DNA from: Nanosynbacter sp.
GTDB lineage: Bacteria > Patescibacteriota > Saccharimonadia > Saccharimonadales > Saccharimonadaceae
NCBI GenBank assembly: GCA_015257705.1
Contig: JABZJR010000049.1
Span: forward strand, 1 to 5,511
Length of the DNA: 5,511 bases
Direction of reading: 5' to 3'
Below the pieces are notes generated by a model. It saw only the letters and a list, made by a program, of their open reading frames with translations. It did no database searches and was not told where the DNA came from. Below, piece after piece: positions 4,733 through 5,511 of this stretch; positions within the stretch are counted from its first letter, which is position 1; the number at the start of each line of letters is the position of its first letter. The position numbers and the translations under genes were made by a program.

Positions 4733-5511
4733 CTCTTATTCGTTCAAATTCAAGATTATCCTTAAACTTGATACTAATCTGACCAGCTCCACGGCCGTTT
4801 GTACGAATTTTCACACCTGTCCCAAATCGCTTTGAAAGACTTTCAACAGCATCTGCGTGAGGCATATCTGCTGGGCGTCGTTTGTTCTCGATTGGACTAG
4901 CCTTCGCTTGCTTCCACAAAGTAACAACTTGCTCGATCCGTCGCGCCGACCACTCCTCGCGAATAGCTCGCTCCATAATATCTTCCGCAGCGTCATCAGG
5001 CAAACCGATTAGAGGCCTTGCCTGCCCTTCATTTAATCGCCCCTCAAACAACGCCTGTTGCACAGACTTCGGCAATTTCAGTAGTCTCAACGTATTACTG
5101 ACCGCACTTATAGATTTGCCACCCAAACGCTTGCCAATTTCCTCCAGTGTCATATTGAATTGGTCGCGTAATTTCTGATAAGCAGTCGCAGTTTCAAGCG
5201 CATTCAAATCATGTCGTTGCAAGTTTTCAATCAAAGAGACCTCCAGGCGATTTTGATCGCTCATACTCCTGACAATACACGGTACCTCTGTTAAATTCGC
5301 CCTATTCGCCGCACGCCATCGTCGCTCGCCCGCCACTATCAGATATTTATCGCCTTTTGGCGTCACAACAATCGGCTGAACCACACCATGTTCGCGCACA
5401 GATTCCGTCAACTCATTCAAAGCATTCTCATCAAAAAAGCGACGCGGCTGATCTGGATCTGGGACAACTTGATCAATAGCAATGTCTCTCAGATGAGAAA
5501 CTTTCACATCC
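4716..5511 (-). CDS. parB: Chromosome partitioning protein ParB (N-terminus outside the window)
   Basis: ParB/Spo0J/Noc-family CTPase clamp that binds parS sites near the origin and works with ParA in chromosome segregation. Residues are numbered here from the GTG at 5507. The nucleotide-binding domain has PDPDQPRRFFDE (16-27), GVVQPIVV (41-48), the phosphate-binding GERRWRA (60-66) and ENLQRHDLN (94-102). The helix-turn-helix domain covers about 118-147 (MTLEEIGKRLGGKSISAVSN onward), followed by LNEGQARPLIGLP (158-170) and a C-terminal dimerisation segment (about 220-263). The GTG is probably an internal Val: the frame stays open to the right edge (preceding codon GAT), and chromosomal ParB proteins usually have 20-40 more N-terminal residues with a GLGRGLDALI-like motif, absent here. 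The stop TAA at 4716-4718 lies 6 bp from the lepB stop. parA often lies just upstream of parB, which would be beyond the right edge. No parS palindrome is visible. Confidence 0.93.
   Translation of the reverse strand, partial: DVKVSHLRDIAIDQVVPDPDQPRRFFDENALNELTESVREHGVVQPIVVTPKGDKYLIVAGERRWRAANRANLTEVPCIVRSMSDQNRLEVSLIENLQRHDLNALETATAYQKLRDQFNMTLEEIGKRLGGKSISAVSNTLRLLKLPKSVQQALFEGRLNEGQARPLIGLPDDAAEDIMERAIREEWSARRIEQVVTLWKQAKASPIENKRRPADMPHADAVESLSKRFGTGVKIRTNGRGAGQISIKFKDNLEFERIRELLEK

Noticed and set aside
4516..4782. Plus-strand frame overlapping the end of lepB and of parB
   Set aside because: It is out of frame with the lepB box E motif and runs antisense into parB, with no start signal.
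5505..5507. GTG as the true start of parB
   Set aside because: The frame continues to the right edge and the usual N-terminal motif of chromosomal ParB is missing, so the gene most likely begins outside the window. This cannot be settled from the few bases available.

Overview
The window is a compact, moderately AT-rich piece of bacterial chromosome with seven protein genes and almost no spare DNA. Product similarities, very tight packing and -10 boxes set directly against start codons (implying leaderless mRNAs) fit a small-genome bacterium of the Patescibacteria/CPR, most likely a Saccharibacteria (TM7) relative. That assignment is inferred from gene style and not proven. The standard code fits: no frame needs TGA read through, and all seven stops are TAA or TAG.

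Layout, left to right: the 3' third of prfA (release factor 1, +, cut by the left edge); a 109-residue acidic protein of unknown function (-); a 130-bp divergent promoter region; prmC (release-factor glutamine methyltransferase, +); an unknown polytopic membrane protein (-); a LytR-CpsA-Psr (LCP) family envelope protein (-); a 41-bp divergent promoter region; lepB (signal peptidase I, +); and parB (chromosome partitioning, -, cut by the right edge). No RNA gene, insertion sequence, CRISPR array or attachment site is visible. No intergenic stretch exceeds 130 bp.

Two functional themes are visible. prfA and prmC belong together: PrmC methylates the GGQ glutamine of release factors. Here the two genes are separated by an opposing small gene. 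The LCP protein, signal peptidase I, the membrane protein and ParB form an envelope and cell-cycle neighbourhood. The two extracytoplasmic enzymes each carry an even number of cysteines, all on the outer side, suggesting disulfides.

The most notable non-coding signal is at the gene starts. prmC, lepB, the LCP gene and the membrane-protein gene each have a perfect TATAAT ending 7 to 10 nt before the ATG, with no Shine-Dalgarno sequence. Three of these are extended TGnTATAAT boxes. Between the LCP gene and lepB the two promoters are interleaved, each -10 lying on the other's -35 zone. The three tail-to-tail gene pairs overlap by 11 bp, overlap by 4 bp, or are 6 bp apart, leaving little room for terminators. 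I see no clearly new multi-gene system. The novelty is in the two unknown proteins, motif departures in PrmC and LepB, and the promoter architecture.
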